Shown here in pieces: positions 17,362 to 25,907 of a stretch of 64,000 nt of DNA (position 1 is its first letter; each line of letters starts with the position of its first letter). The translations under genes were made by a program, and so were the position numbers. Location of the stretch: contig JAQUIJ010000005.1 in the NCBI GenBank assembly GCA_028683385.1, positions 1 to 64,000 on the forward strand, read 5' to 3'. Under the pieces are notes generated by a model that searched no databases, was not told the DNA's origin, and was given only the letters and a program-made list of their open reading frames with translations. This stretch comes from Prolixibacteraceae bacterium. GTDB lineage: Bacteria > Bacteroidota > Bacteroidia > Bacteroidales > Prolixibacteraceae.

Positions 17362-18135
17362 TTATGGTTTAATTTTCTGATAAAGTCCCAACAATTTTTC
17401 CTGATAAATTCCTTTAATCTGATCTTCGTTTTCACCGATTGGTTTTACCGGAATCAGATTCATTACTTCTTCGGGTTTCATTCCGGCGTGGTACATGGTG
17501 TTGAGTGAGGCATTCAAGGTTTCGTAAATGCTTTCGCGGCATTCAGCTTCTGAAAGTCCCATTTGTGCGCCGATCTTTTCCAGTTCGTGCCACTGAAACC
17601 AAAAGTAGGTGGGTAACATGGCCGACAACAGGGCGTAAGCTTCCAGTTTCTCTTCAGCAGCCTCGAAGGTGTACCCCAATAAGTTCAGCATTTCAAGAAT
17701 ATACCATTTCTGGATTTCAGACATTTCAGGCGCAAAACTTACCGGATTGTATCCGTGGTTGATGACCGAAGTTGCATTGGGTATCAACCTTACAATCTGA
17801 TTGCTTGGTAATACAGCGGCCATTTTTGCAATAGTGATTTTAGGCGCCAGCGAAATAAATAAGGTTTGGTCTGTTATTTCAGCCTTGATTTTCTCCAGCA
17901 TTTCCATAATAACGGGAGGATGCAGAGCCAGAAAAACAACGTCTTTCTTAGCAGCATCCGGCGCAGAGGCAAGAACCTGGATGAATGGGAACTTTTGTTT
18001 CAGCTCTTGAAGTGTTTCTGGATTGGAATCGAAAACTGAGATTGATTCGAAGATCGCTTTTTTATTTACAAAGGCTTGCAGAAAAATCCTTGTAATTCTG
18101 CCTCCGCCAATAAAACCGAGAGATTTTGTCTTCAT
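17362..18135 (-). CDS. ProC-like NAD(P)-binding reductase
   Basis: A 257-residue cytoplasmic protein. The N-terminus is a Rossmann fold with LGFIGGGRITRIFLQAF, and VVFLALHPPVIMEMLEKI fits the pyrroline-5-carboxylate reductase family. The C-terminal dimerisation half is atypical: the usual SGSGPAY region reads LLSAMLPTYFWFQW. It may be a ProC paralogue with another imine or ketone substrate rather than the proline-pathway enzyme. Monocistronic, ends at a shared bidirectional terminator. Confidence 0.75.
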   Translation of the reverse strand: MKTKSLGFIGGGRITRIFLQAFVNKKAIFESISVFDSNPETLQELKQKFPFIQVLASAPDAAKKDVVFLALHPPVIMEMLEKIKAEITDQTLFISLAPKITIAKMAAVLPSNQIVRLIPNATSVINHGYNPVSFAPEMSEIQKWYILEMLNLLGYTFEAAEEKLEAYALLSAMLPTYFWFQWHELEKIGAQMGLSEAECRESIYETLNASLNTMYHAGMKPEEVMNLIPVKPIGENEDQIKGIYQEKLLGLYQKIKP

Positions 18136-18393
18136 TTTGGTTGATTTTTGTTCTTATAAATTTAATGGATAATAATCAGATTACGATACAATTACCATCC
18201 TAAAGTACAGCAATTCATCTATTTCTTCTCATCGCTTGAAATAGGGTTTTATTTGATTGTTCGGTAATTTACGAACAAAGGAAAATTAATTTTTCCAATC
18301 CACCAATTAATTCCTGAAATTATAGATTGAATGGCCCGTACGGTATAATAAATGACTAATTTTGGGTACTGAACTTAACGAAACCGAATAGTT

Positions 18394-19512
18394 ATGAACG
18401 TGAAAGAAACCAACTCTCGTAGAAATTTTCTGAAAGCCGCCGGTAGCGCATCGCTTGGTATAGCCGGAATAACAGCAATTGGAAATACTTTGCCTGTTGA
18501 AATTCAGGATAAGAAACAATCAGGACTTATTTTTTTGAAAGACATTTCAGGACTAAAAGATCGTATTGAGCGCGTGAAGATTGCAACTCTTGGAATGCAG
18601 CGGTACGATTGGGAACAGGGCACTGTTGCTCAGGCTTTTCTCGAAATGGGAGAGCTGGATTTGGCAATTTCGTTTGCAAGAGGAGCAATTCTCAGGCAAG
18701 AAAAGGGTAGGTTCTCTGTTTTGAAAGGAAATGGGCCCATTAACGATTGTTCGAGTGTAGGCGAAGTGGTACTTTTTGCTGCAAAACAAACAGACGATCC
18801 GATCTTTCAAAAGGGTGCCGATGAAATGCTGAATGTGATAAAAACCACCAATCATAAGTCTTCCGACGGAATTATTTACCATACACAAGAGCCGCAAAAA
18901 GGAATCTGGTCGGATGCCACTTACATGTTGCCACCATTTTTGGCTGCTGCAGGAGAATTTCAGGAAGCCATGAAGCAAATTGAAGGTTACCGGAAATACC
19001 TCTACCACGAAAAGGACAAGCTATACTCGCACATGTGGGACGATGAAAAGAAGAAATTTGCCCGCACAGATTACTGGGGTGTTGGCAATGGATGGTCTGC
19101 CGCCGGAATGACGCGAGTACTTAAATTGTTGCCCGATTCGATGGCCGCAGAAAAGAAATTACTGATCGGATATATTCGTGATGTGATTGATGGTTGCCTT
19201 AAATATCTCAGGCCTGATGGCGCATTTCACGATGTGGTAAACAAGTCCAACACTTTTGTAGAAGTAAATCTGAGCCAAATGCTTTGCTATTCTATTTTCA
19301 GGGGTGTGGCTGCCGGATATCTGGATCATTCCTATCTCAAACCAACTGAAATTATGCGGAAAGCCGCCAATGATAAGGTGGACAAACTTGGCTATGTGCA
19401 TGATGTGTGTGGTGTTCCAAGTTTCGATCGACCTTATTTTGCTCCTGAAGGACAGGCTTTTTACCTTTTAATGGAAACTGCTGCAGCCGATTTGGCGAAG
19501 AACAAAAGTTAG
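18394..19512 (+). CDS. GH88/GH105-family unsaturated glycuronyl hydrolase, Tat-exported
   Basis: A 372-residue enzyme with a twin-arginine type signal (SRRNFLKAAGSASLGIAGI). The catalytic (alpha/alpha)6 barrel shows QRYDWEQGTVAQAFLEMGE, GIWSDATYMLPPFLAAAGE with the likely catalytic Asp, and WGVGNGWSAAGM. Family members remove unsaturated uronic or rhamnogalacturonan-derived residues left by polysaccharide lyases (YteR is the model). No polysaccharide-utilisation genes are adjacent, so the substrate is not assigned. The fold of the signal makes export in folded form likely. Confidence 0.82.
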   Translation: MNVKETNSRRNFLKAAGSASLGIAGITAIGNTLPVEIQDKKQSGLIFLKDISGLKDRIERVKIATLGMQRYDWEQGTVAQAFLEMGELDLAISFARGAILRQEKGRFSVLKGNGPINDCSSVGEVVLFAAKQTDDPIFQKGADEMLNVIKTTNHKSSDGIIYHTQEPQKGIWSDATYMLPPFLAAAGEFQEAMKQIEGYRKYLYHEKDKLYSHMWDDEKKKFARTDYWGVGNGWSAAGMTRVLKLLPDSMAAEKKLLIGYIRDVIDGCLKYLRPDGAFHDVVNKSNTFVEVNLSQMLCYSIFRGVAAGYLDHSYLKPTEIMRKAANDKVDKLGYVHDVCGVPSFDRPYFAPEGQAFYLLMETAAADLAKNKS

Positions 19513-19549
19513 GAGCAGTCAGTGGATCATTCTCTTGAATCATATAACG

Positions 19550-19586
19550 AAGAGGCCACCACAATTTTGTATTGTGACGGCCTCTT
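19550..19586. terminator. Bidirectional terminator
   Basis: Arms AAGAGGCCACCACAAT (19550-19565) and ATTGTGACGGCCTCTT (19571-19586) pair with two mismatches between converging genes. T-rich sequence follows on the plus strand. Confidence 0.75.
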
Positions 19587-19606
19587 TTGATCCAGGTTGG
19601 CTTGAA

Positions 19607-20968
19607 TTAATCTGAAACTCCTTGCGGATTACCGCCTGAGTCTTTCCATTGGAAAGCGTGTGGCCATTTGGATGTCTCAGCAGTAATTCCAGTATGGCAA
19701 GTATGGCACGACATTTTTATTTTAGGTGAAGAGCCGCCATGTTTTTCGGCAAACTCATTAATTTCGGAGGCACCACGTGAACTTTTGTGACAAACACCAC
19801 AACTGCCGATCGATTTAACCGGGCGGTTTGAACCCTGATATTGTAATTCCTGGTAATTGTCCTTGGCATTCAATGAAGGAACCATGGCATGTGGACTACC
19901 ATGACAGGCTGAGCAGAATAGATTTCCGTGACCATGTGCATTTTTGTAGAGTGTAGTTCCTGTATCTATACCGGCTACGCCTTTATGACAGCTAACGCAG
20001 TTTGGTTCACCAACCCACGGAACCCTTCCTGCAACGATAGTCGAAGCTACATTGGCCATACTACCATGACAAGTCGTACAATTTCCATCGGCGGCGGTGT
20101 GACGCGCGCTACGGCTACATTTTGTGGTTGCACCCGGATGACAGTCGTAACAGGAAGCCCCTTTGGTTGCATGGTAGCCATGTATTGCTTGCGACAGATA
20201 TTTGCCTGAACTACCGGGCCCGGTTGTTCCCAAGGCGGGTGAACCATGACATCCGGCACATAGAACTGGCTTGCTACCCATCAGCTTTGTTCCGTGGGCC
20301 TTGTCGTGTTTAGTCAGAATATCGTTAAAAGCATCTGCTCCGTGACATTTGGCACAATTAATCTCATCAGAGGTTGGTATCACTGTTTTTGTGGTGGCCA
20401 CAATTTTGCCTGTGGCGTCTTTTACCGTTATAGTTGCTTGTTGATAAGGATCTTTGACACCTGAGTCATAGACAGGCACCACAGGGATACCTTCAGCACT
20501 AAAAAATCCGGTTTCGGCTTTCATCTTTCCTGAAAGACCATTTCCGGTCAATCCAATGTTTGGGGCTAGTGTTACATTGAAAAGCTGCTTTGCATAGGTC
20601 CAGAATTGACCATAATCTTGTTTTCCGGCTGAAAACGTGTTTTTGTCGATTGAATAAGATACCGTTAGACCGGTTGTTACAACCGTTGGTACCTTTCCTC
20701 TTTTAACTACCTGTACTTTTAGATTGTTGTAAGGAGGTAGAATCACCATTTTGTCATATGTGGGATTCAGACAGTGCATGCCTAAATCATTCCATGCAAA
20801 AACAACATAGGTGTTAGTTCCACCAAATACTACATTACTTGTTGCTGCGGCTTTTTCAGTAGGAATATCTGATATCCCTGTCTGATCTTCCACTGTTTGT
20901 TTCGAACAACCCCATGTAATCAATGAAACAAGCAGCACCACTTTCCATCCTGAATTTAATTTTTCCAT
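19607..20968 (-). CDS. Octaheme c-type cytochrome lipoprotein
   Basis: A 453-residue protein with a lipoprotein signal (LLVSLITWGC, lipid Cys about residue 21) and eight CXXCH heme motifs in its second half: CAKCH, CAGCH, CYDCH, CTTCH, CVSCH, CSACH, CGVCH and CHTCH. The N-terminal half carries NDLGMHC and ILPPYNNL, a domain shared by multiheme cytochromes of deltaproteobacteria and Bacteroidota. Electron transfer at the periplasmic or outer-membrane face is likely. No oxidoreductase partner or heme-maturation gene is near. It stands alone between a terminator and a 465-bp upstream region. Confidence 0.9.
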   Translation of the reverse strand: MEKLNSGWKVVLLVSLITWGCSKQTVEDQTGISDIPTEKAAATSNVVFGGTNTYVVFAWNDLGMHCLNPTYDKMVILPPYNNLKVQVVKRGKVPTVVTTGLTVSYSIDKNTFSAGKQDYGQFWTYAKQLFNVTLAPNIGLTGNGLSGKMKAETGFFSAEGIPVVPVYDSGVKDPYQQATITVKDATGKIVATTKTVIPTSDEINCAKCHGADAFNDILTKHDKAHGTKLMGSKPVLCAGCHGSPALGTTGPGSSGKYLSQAIHGYHATKGASCYDCHPGATTKCSRSARHTAADGNCTTCHGSMANVASTIVAGRVPWVGEPNCVSCHKGVAGIDTGTTLYKNAHGHGNLFCSACHGSPHAMVPSLNAKDNYQELQYQGSNRPVKSIGSCGVCHKSSRGASEINEFAEKHGGSSPKIKMSCHTCHTGITAETSKWPHAFQWKDSGGNPQGVSD

Positions 20969-21433
20969 CTGCTTAATTTTTTAGTTTGTTCATATTTATT
21001 GCTTGTATGTTACTGATATAAAGCAATTATAAGTGAAATGTACATTTTATATTTTTCATTATAACGTGACGTTGACAAACATCAGTATGTTGAAAAATAT
21101 TTAACATATTTACAATACATACATGAATCTATATATTTACTAATATATAAAGGTGGTGTAGTTGTTCATTGAATAATATTGATATAGTTTTTGGCTATCT
21201 AATTTATAATCAGTATAAATAAATATTGGAGATTTTTCAACTATTTGGATCTATCAGTATCGGATTTTGAGCAATGCAAATGGTATTGCTAAGTCATACA
21301 ATCAAAAATTTCAAGTATTTGATTGTATTAATATATCTGGACGACTGTGCATAGGTCGACTGCCATAATGAGAAAAAGCTTGCAGATTATCTCTACAAGC
21401 TTTTTCTATTATTTCTAATGACTTTTACCAAGT
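20969..21433. other. AT-rich intergenic region upstream of the cytochrome
   Basis: Long AT-rich spacer without a credible ORF. It holds the djlA-like gene terminator (21372-21406) at its right end. The length suggests the regulatory region of the cytochrome gene, but I see no recognisable operator. Confidence 0.4.
21372..21406 (-). terminator. Terminator after the J-domain gene
   Basis: Perfect stem GAAAAAGCTTG / CAAGCTTTTTC around a 13-nt loop, 28 bp past the stop of the minus-strand gene. Confidence 0.75.
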
Positions 21434-22165
21434 CTAAACAATCCCTCTTTGTTTCTTGATTACTTCCCAGGCTTCGTTTACACTCTGGAATTTCTCATTG
21501 GCGCCTTTCTGAACATCTTCTCCCAGATAATGAACTTTATCAGGGTGATATTTCAGGGCCATTTTGCGGTAGGCCTTTTTCAGTTCATCGTCGGTAGCTG
21601 TTGGTTCTGTTTCCAGAATTTTGTAAGCGGCATCGGTATCAGCCACAAACATGGCTTCGATAGACTGGTAATCTTTTTCGCTGATTCCCATTTGTTGGGC
21701 AATGTGCTTAATCAGTTGATGCTCTGATTCATGAACTTGACCATCGGCAGCTGCTATTCCGAAGAGAAAATGCAGCAACTGCAACCGCGATGGGTGATCC
21801 ATATTCTTACGGATCTGTTGACTTACCTCGGTAACAGGTATGTTTTGCTGAAGCAAATCGCGCAATATTTTGATGGCTTCGCCAGCTGCTGCCGGGCCAA
21901 AAGACCGTACAAAAAATTTTTTGGTATAATCGAGTTCCGATTTCAGAACCTTTCCATCAGCTTTCATCACGGCAGCAACCAAAACCAGCAGACTCATAAT
22001 ATAACCACCTTGCGTGGTTGGTTGTCCGGGTTGATATTCCTGACGTCCGGTTATTACCGTCGTATTGTCGAACATTGAACCGACTACAAAACCTAAAATC
22101 CCTCCAATTGGTCCGAAAATAGCCCATCCCAGACCACCTGTAATCCATTTTCCTACTTTAGCCAT
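21434..22165 (-). CDS. DjlA-like protein (TerB + J domain)
   Basis: A 243-residue co-chaperone. The glycine-rich N-terminal segment (LGWAIFGPIGGILGFVVGSMF) is a membrane anchor as in DjlA. A TerB-like helical domain follows (about 60-170; AAVMKADGKVLKSELDY and IAAADGQVHESEHQL). The C-terminal J domain (about 178-240) contains the HPD motif in YHPDKV, which stimulates Hsp70 ATPase. Its 5' end overlaps coaE by 8 bp; it is last in the ybbR-coaE-djlA run. Confidence 0.9.
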   Translation of the reverse strand: MAKVGKWITGGLGWAIFGPIGGILGFVVGSMFDNTTVITGRQEYQPGQPTTQGGYIMSLLVLVAAVMKADGKVLKSELDYTKKFFVRSFGPAAAGEAIKILRDLLQQNIPVTEVSQQIRKNMDHPSRLQLLHFLFGIAAADGQVHESEHQLIKHIAQQMGISEKDYQSIEAMFVADTDAAYKILETEPTATDDELKKAYRKMALKYHPDKVHYLGEDVQKGANEKFQSVNEAWEVIKKQRGIV

Positions 22166-22745
22166 TTGCTTTTATCTTTTTGTCAATTTCTATGATTTGT
22201 GGAATGATTAGTTGATCATCGTTATTGCCGATTACAAAATCGGCTAATTTCATGCGTTCTTCATCGCTCCACTGATTCTTTATTCGTTCTTTAACCAATT
22301 CCATGGTTATTCCATCGCGTTTCATTACCCGTTGTATTCGTTCATCTTCGTTGGTTACAACGGTAATGGTTTTGTCCATCATTTTATAAAAGCCACTTTC
22401 GAATAAAATAGCGGCTTCGTGAATGATATAAGGTGATTTTTGCCTTTCGCACCAATCGAAAAATGTTTTTCGCACCACCGGATGAACGATCTCATTTAAT
22501 TTTGCCAGCAAAGATGGATCTTTAAATACAATTCCGGCCAGATATTTTCGGTTGACAGTCTGATCGGGCAGGTAAACTGCTGCTCCGAACAAACGAACAA
22601 GCTTTTCGTGTATTTCCTCATCAGTATCCATGAGTTTCCTGGCAACCTTGTCGGCTTCAAAAACCGGAATGCCCATTACAGAGAAAACCCTGCAAACAGT
22701 ACTCTTTCCACTTCCAATTCCTCCGGTAATTCCAATTTTTAACAT
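22158..22745 (-). CDS. coaE: Dephospho-CoA kinase
   Basis: A 195-residue enzyme catalysing the last step of coenzyme A synthesis. P-loop GITGGIGSGKSTVCRVF, the DKVARKL segment and the lid region HPVVRKTFFDW are characteristic. I use the ATG at 22745 (MLKIGITGG); a TTG at 22760 would add five residues overlapping the upstream gene. It begins 4 bp after the YbbR gene. Confidence 0.95.
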   Translation of the reverse strand: MLKIGITGGIGSGKSTVCRVFSVMGIPVFEADKVARKLMDTDEEIHEKLVRLFGAAVYLPDQTVNRKYLAGIVFKDPSLLAKLNEIVHPVVRKTFFDWCERQKSPYIIHEAAILFESGFYKMMDKTITVVTNEDERIQRVMKRDGITMELVKERIKNQWSDEERMKLADFVIGNNDDQLIIPQIIEIDKKIKANG

Positions 22746-22749
22746 ACGG

Positions 22750-23745
22750 TTAGTTTTCAATCAGATATTCAATCTCGTCCGGAGTAATTTTTACATCGTA
22801 GAGAAAGGCTGGTGCTGTAACCATTTTAATCCGAAGGCGCTGTATTCCTTCTTCAATGTCGGAATACGATACAGCCAGTTTAAAATCTTCAGGATGAATT
22901 TCGGTAAATCGGCTCAATCCGACCAGGAAGGAGACTTTTACTTTCGCCGGAAATAACTTTATTTTCACATTGCCGGGCTCGTTGGTCAACATTACCGGAA
23001 CCGATTGCTGAGCTTCTGTATATTCGTCAACCGGAATTGCCAATTCAACGGATTGAGGATCAAAAAAAAGGTCTTTTACAGGACTAATTTGAGCTTTAAC
23101 ACGAATGGGTAAATCAACTGCGTGAAATACAAGCGCTTTGGTGTAAATAAACCTAAGAGTATCCAGAATGGACTTTGGACCATTAACCAGTATTGTTTTG
23201 GGCTCAGTGGTTATTTCACCTGAAATAAGGAATTGCTTTTTCAGATTAACATTCACTACCGGTTTAACCTGAACATGCTTTTGTGTCATTTTACCGAAAC
23301 TAAAAAACAAAGTATCGGGATTCATATTTAAGATCTCAATGTCGTTCGATAACTGGTACGATAATTCCGTCAGAAATTGACGTGTTGGAAAAGCGAAGCT
23401 GGTTTTCTTGTTTTCCATCATCCGGTTATTGGTCATTTCGTTTACATTGAACGAAAGGGGACTCAATAAGAAGCTAAACTCGTGCCTCAAAATAGTGAAC
23501 CCGTGTGCTCTCACAGTTAATTCGACCTTCTCGGGCAGATTGCCGGTAAACGTTTTATTGTTTGGGAAATTGTAATATTCAACAGGGGCAATAATTTCTA
23601 CGGTATAAGTTTTGCTCAGGGCGTTCAGAAACCAAAAGCCCGTGGCAATGGCAACACAAACCAGATAGGCAGCCACCCGTTTGTCGTTTCTGAAATATAC
23701 CTTTTTCAGGTATTTTACTAATCTATATACCCAGTTTGTCTTCAC
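22750..23745 (-). CDS. YbbR-domain membrane protein
   Basis: About 331 residues with one N-terminal membrane segment (RVAAYLVCVAIATGFWFLNAL) followed by YbbR-type repeats. In Firmicutes, YbbR (CdaR) proteins control the diadenylate cyclase CdaA; in Bacteroidota this gene usually travels with nusB, yajC and coaE, as here, and its role is less clear. Start: the GTG at 23745 is preferred, because the TTG at 23775 lies inside the yajC terminator. A TATATTTG box sits only 5 bp before the GTG, so the true start could be slightly downstream. Confidence 0.82.
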   Translation of the reverse strand: MKTNWVYRLVKYLKKVYFRNDKRVAAYLVCVAIATGFWFLNALSKTYTVEIIAPVEYYNFPNNKTFTGNLPEKVELTVRAHGFTILRHEFSFLLSPLSFNVNEMTNNRMMENKKTSFAFPTRQFLTELSYQLSNDIEILNMNPDTLFFSFGKMTQKHVQVKPVVNVNLKKQFLISGEITTEPKTILVNGPKSILDTLRFIYTKALVFHAVDLPIRVKAQISPVKDLFFDPQSVELAIPVDEYTEAQQSVPVMLTNEPGNVKIKLFPAKVKVSFLVGLSRFTEIHPEDFKLAVSYSDIEEGIQRLRIKMVTAPAFLYDVKITPDEIEYLIEN

Positions 23746-23750
23746 GGCAT

Positions 23751-23758
23751 CAAATATA
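23751..23758 (-). promoter_or_regulatory. Candidate -7 box for the ybbR-coaE-djlA operon
   Basis: TATATTTG on the minus strand matches the Bacteroidota TAnnTTTG -7 consensus. It lies directly after the yajC terminator. The -33 box is not clear, as the region upstream is the terminator stem. Confidence 0.4.
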
Positions 23759-23789
23759 AAAAAATGGGTCGACAAATTGCCGACCCATT
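23758..23789 (-). terminator. Terminator after yajC
   Basis: Stem AATGGGTCG / CGACCCATT (23763-23771/23781-23789), followed on the minus strand by a run of seven T, 26 bp past the yajC stop. It separates the nusB-yajC transcript from ybbR-coaE-djlA. Confidence 0.88.
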
Positions 23790-23814
23790 CCTATTTCGAG
23801 TGTTGTTTAAACTT

Positions 23815-24135
23815 TTATTTAGCCTGAACATCAGACATGTCTCTAACAAGAGCCGATTTATCTACTCTTATTTTTACATTGTCGTCAATCTGAAGAAGTA
23901 CGTAATTGTCTTTCAGTTCAAGAATTTTTCCGTAGATACCTCCAGTGGTAACCACTTTGTCGCCTTTAGCCAAGCTATTGCGAAATGCAGCAACTTCTTT
24001 TTGCTTTTTCATCTGAGGTCTGATCATGAAGAAGTAAAATACTGCAATGATCAGAATCATCGGAAGGAATGTCATAATTGGATTTGGCTGAGCGCCATCG
24101 GCAGCTGGTTGAGCCATTAATAAATAATTCATCAT
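23815..24135 (-). CDS. yajC: Preprotein translocase subunit YajC
   Basis: A 106-residue protein with one transmembrane helix (IMTFLPMILIIAVFYFFMI) and the signature FFMIRPQMKKQKE, then GDKVVTTGGIYGKI. YajC is an accessory part of the SecDF-YajC complex. It is the last gene of the nusB-DUF1573-yajC run, 15 bp after its neighbour. Confidence 0.96.
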   Translation of the reverse strand: MMNYLLMAQPAADGAQPNPIMTFLPMILIIAVFYFFMIRPQMKKQKEVAAFRNSLAKGDKVVTTGGIYGKILELKDNYVLLQIDDNVKIRVDKSALVRDMSDVQAK

Positions 24136-24150
24136 TTGTATGTTTTTAAT

Positions 24151-24744
24151 TTAACTGTTTAATTCAATTATCTCGTTGGTAACATTTGCTTTTATATAGA
24201 GCTGTTTCTGAGCTGTTTCGGCATTCGAAAACAAGGTGATCGTTTTTAACTGCCGTCCTACTTCGCCCGCCGAGTTGTAAATTACCTCAATTCTTCCTTC
24301 CTGTCCGGGAGCAATATTTTTATTTTCTATCTTAACTTCGGTACATCCACAACCTGAATCAACTTCTGTTATGCTTAGAGTCTTTGTTCCTTCGTTTCTG
24401 AAAATAAAGGTGAAAGATACGATCTCTCCGGAGTTAAGCGAACCAAAATTATGGATTTCTTCGGAAAAGACAAATTTAGCGACCCCTGATTCGTCGGATT
24501 TCGTTGTTGGTGTTGTTTTTTGTGTTCCTGAATGACAGGAAGCGAGTATCAACCCAAATAGAATTAAGCACCAGGCTTGAAGACCGAAGACCGAAGAGCG
24601 GAGACCGGATGGCCGCTTCCTGAGCGCGAAGCTGTTGAAGGGAGCATTCAGCGCAGTGAAGGCCGAAATCCAAAGCTCCATGCCCCATGCTCCAAGCTCT
24701 TTTTTATTCTGACTTCTGACTTCTGACTTCTGGCTTATTTTCAT
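24151..24744 (-). CDS. DUF1573 lipoprotein with repeat-derived N-terminus
   Basis: A 197-residue frame. The mature part (about 90-190) is a DUF1573 domain (HNFGSLNSGEIVSFTF and DSGCGCTEVKI). A lipoprotein core, CLILFGLILASC, places the lipid Cys at residue 70, far deeper than usual. Residues 4-58 are encoded by a dispersed intergenic repeat (24573-24735). The ATG at 24744 overlaps the nusB stop (ATGA), so it is the natural start; Met22 would place the Cys at 49. Either the repeat entered the signal peptide and export is impaired, or a non-standard start downstream is used. The gene is kept as a possible functional gene. Confidence 0.7.
   Translation of the reverse strand: MKISQKSEVRSQNKKELGAWGMELWISAFTALNAPFNSFALRKRPSGLRSSVFGLQAWCLILFGLILASCHSGTQKTTPTTKSDESGVAKFVFSEEIHNFGSLNSGEIVSFTFIFRNEGTKTLSITEVDSGCGCTEVKIENKNIAPGQEGRIEVIYNSAGEVGRQLKTITLFSNAETAQKQLYIKANVTNEIIELNS
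24573..24735 (-). repeat. Dispersed repeat (GAAGTC / GAGCTTGGAGCATGG family)
   Basis: The stretch begins with tandem CAGAAGT units, continues with GAGCTTGGAGCATGGGGCA and ends in tandem TCGGTCT units. Related pieces are at 26640-26700 and 37394-37428, and near 62700. These units do not encode conserved protein; they are typical of Bacteroidota intergenic clutter but here lie inside an open frame. Confidence 0.7.
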
Positions 24745-25697
24745 TCCTCTTCTTCACCAATTAGACCGCGACCAGCCTTAAGGATTTTATTTGCTTTTTT
24801 CAGATCTTTCAAGGCTTTATCGAGTATTCCGTTAATGAAGTTACGGCTTTTTTCGGTGCTGTAGTACTTCGAAAGTTCGATGTATTCGTTCATGGAAACC
24901 TTGGTTGGAATGGAAGGGAAATACAGGAATTCGCTTAGCGCAAGTTCCAGAATCAGGTTATCGATAAAGGCAATCCGCTCGATGTCCCAGTTTACGGTAT
25001 GCTGTTTAATCAATACCACATTTTCACTGTGATTTAGCACCACTTTCCGGTAAAGGTCTTTGGCAAACTGGCGATCTTCCTCATCTTTGTACATCGGCAA
25101 TAAAGCCTGATGGTCGTCACTGAATTCTTTGAATTTCTTGAAAGTTTTCAGGATCATACTCACCACAAAATCCAGATCGTCATTCCAATAGATACTCTGT
25201 TCTTCAAGCAACGATTCAATATCTTCATTGTCAAGAATCAGGTATTTGAAAATATCTTCAACCAGTTTACGGTCGTCAGCATAGCTGTTTTGCTCAGCAG
25301 CCATGTATTCCTTGTAAAAATCCTGTTCGGTTAACGAAACGTATAACTTGCGAATCAGCTCATCCTCGTCAGCCCAGCTTAATTTAGCCGTTTCGAGGTA
25401 TTTAGTAAGCGAAATGTTGGTTTTTAATTGGTAGATGAGCAGATTGTTTACAAAACGGGTGTTCGGAGCTAAATCTGCACTTGATGGCCGGTGTTTTTTC
25501 AAACCTAAATCAATGCGGTCTTCTGCAAATTTTTCGATCTCAATAACAAGAGCCATCAGATAGTGGTACAGATCGTATGTTTTTTGCAAACTGAAAAAGA
25601 GTTCTTTTTCGGTGTTGTTGATCGATGTTTCAGGTGATGTAAAGAACGCGTACAATATTTGTAATACCTTGATTCGAATTATTCTTCTGCTAATCAT
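24741..25697 (-). CDS. nusB: Transcription antitermination factor NusB (long form)
   Basis: A 318-residue protein. MISRRIIRIKVLQILYAFFTS at the N-terminus and the C-terminal RNA-binding fold (about 215-305, with VNWDIERIAFIDNLILELAL and VSMNEYIELSKYYS) identify NusB. The long middle section is a feature of Bacteroidota NusB compared with the usual 140-residue form. It promotes antitermination of rRNA transcription with NusE. It leads the nusB-DUF1573-yajC run, with a 4-base overlap to the next gene. Confidence 0.94.
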   Translation of the reverse strand: MISRRIIRIKVLQILYAFFTSPETSINNTEKELFFSLQKTYDLYHYLMALVIEIEKFAEDRIDLGLKKHRPSSADLAPNTRFVNNLLIYQLKTNISLTKYLETAKLSWADEDELIRKLYVSLTEQDFYKEYMAAEQNSYADDRKLVEDIFKYLILDNEDIESLLEEQSIYWNDDLDFVVSMILKTFKKFKEFSDDHQALLPMYKDEEDRQFAKDLYRKVVLNHSENVVLIKQHTVNWDIERIAFIDNLILELALSEFLYFPSIPTKVSMNEYIELSKYYSTEKSRNFINGILDKALKDLKKANKILKAGRGLIGEEEE

Positions 25698-25764
25698 TGT
25701 CTTAGAACCTGGTTAAAATATGGGGAGGCAAAGTTAGAATTTTTTCTCATATCGACCATCAGGA

Positions 25765-25860
25765 AAAGTCAATAGTCATCAGGAAAGAGGAAAAAGTGGC
25801 CAGTCACGGTGGTCAGTCGCAGTGGCACCGATAAATATTTCTGAACACTGCGACTGAGCA
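25765..25860. repeat. Degenerate intergenic repeat with inverted arms
   Basis: A perfect 11-bp inverted repeat CAGTCGCAGTG / CACTGCGACTG (25814-25824/25846-25856, 21-nt loop) lies within GTCAGT-rich sequence between nusB and the rhomboid gene. Confidence 0.6.
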
Positions 25861-25873
25861 CTCCTAACTTTTT

Positions 25874-25907
25874 CCCTTTTCTACTGTGTTCTATGTGTCT
25901 ATATGGT
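25874..25907 (-). repeat. Second copy of the repeat that supplies a stop codon
   Basis: On the minus strand, ACACATAGAACACAGTAGAA matches the element at 9312-9340. The rhomboid TAG stop (25891-25893) is the same TAG, in the same frame, as the MATE stop in the first copy. Confidence 0.65.

Noticed and set aside
17362-18135. Assigning this gene as proC of the proline pathway
   Set aside because: The Rossmann part fits, but the C-terminal SGSGPAY-type motif is changed, so only a ProC-like name is used.
24476-24688. Small minus-strand ORF inside the repeat region
   Set aside because: It is a shadow frame of the repeat that forms the DUF1573 N-terminus.
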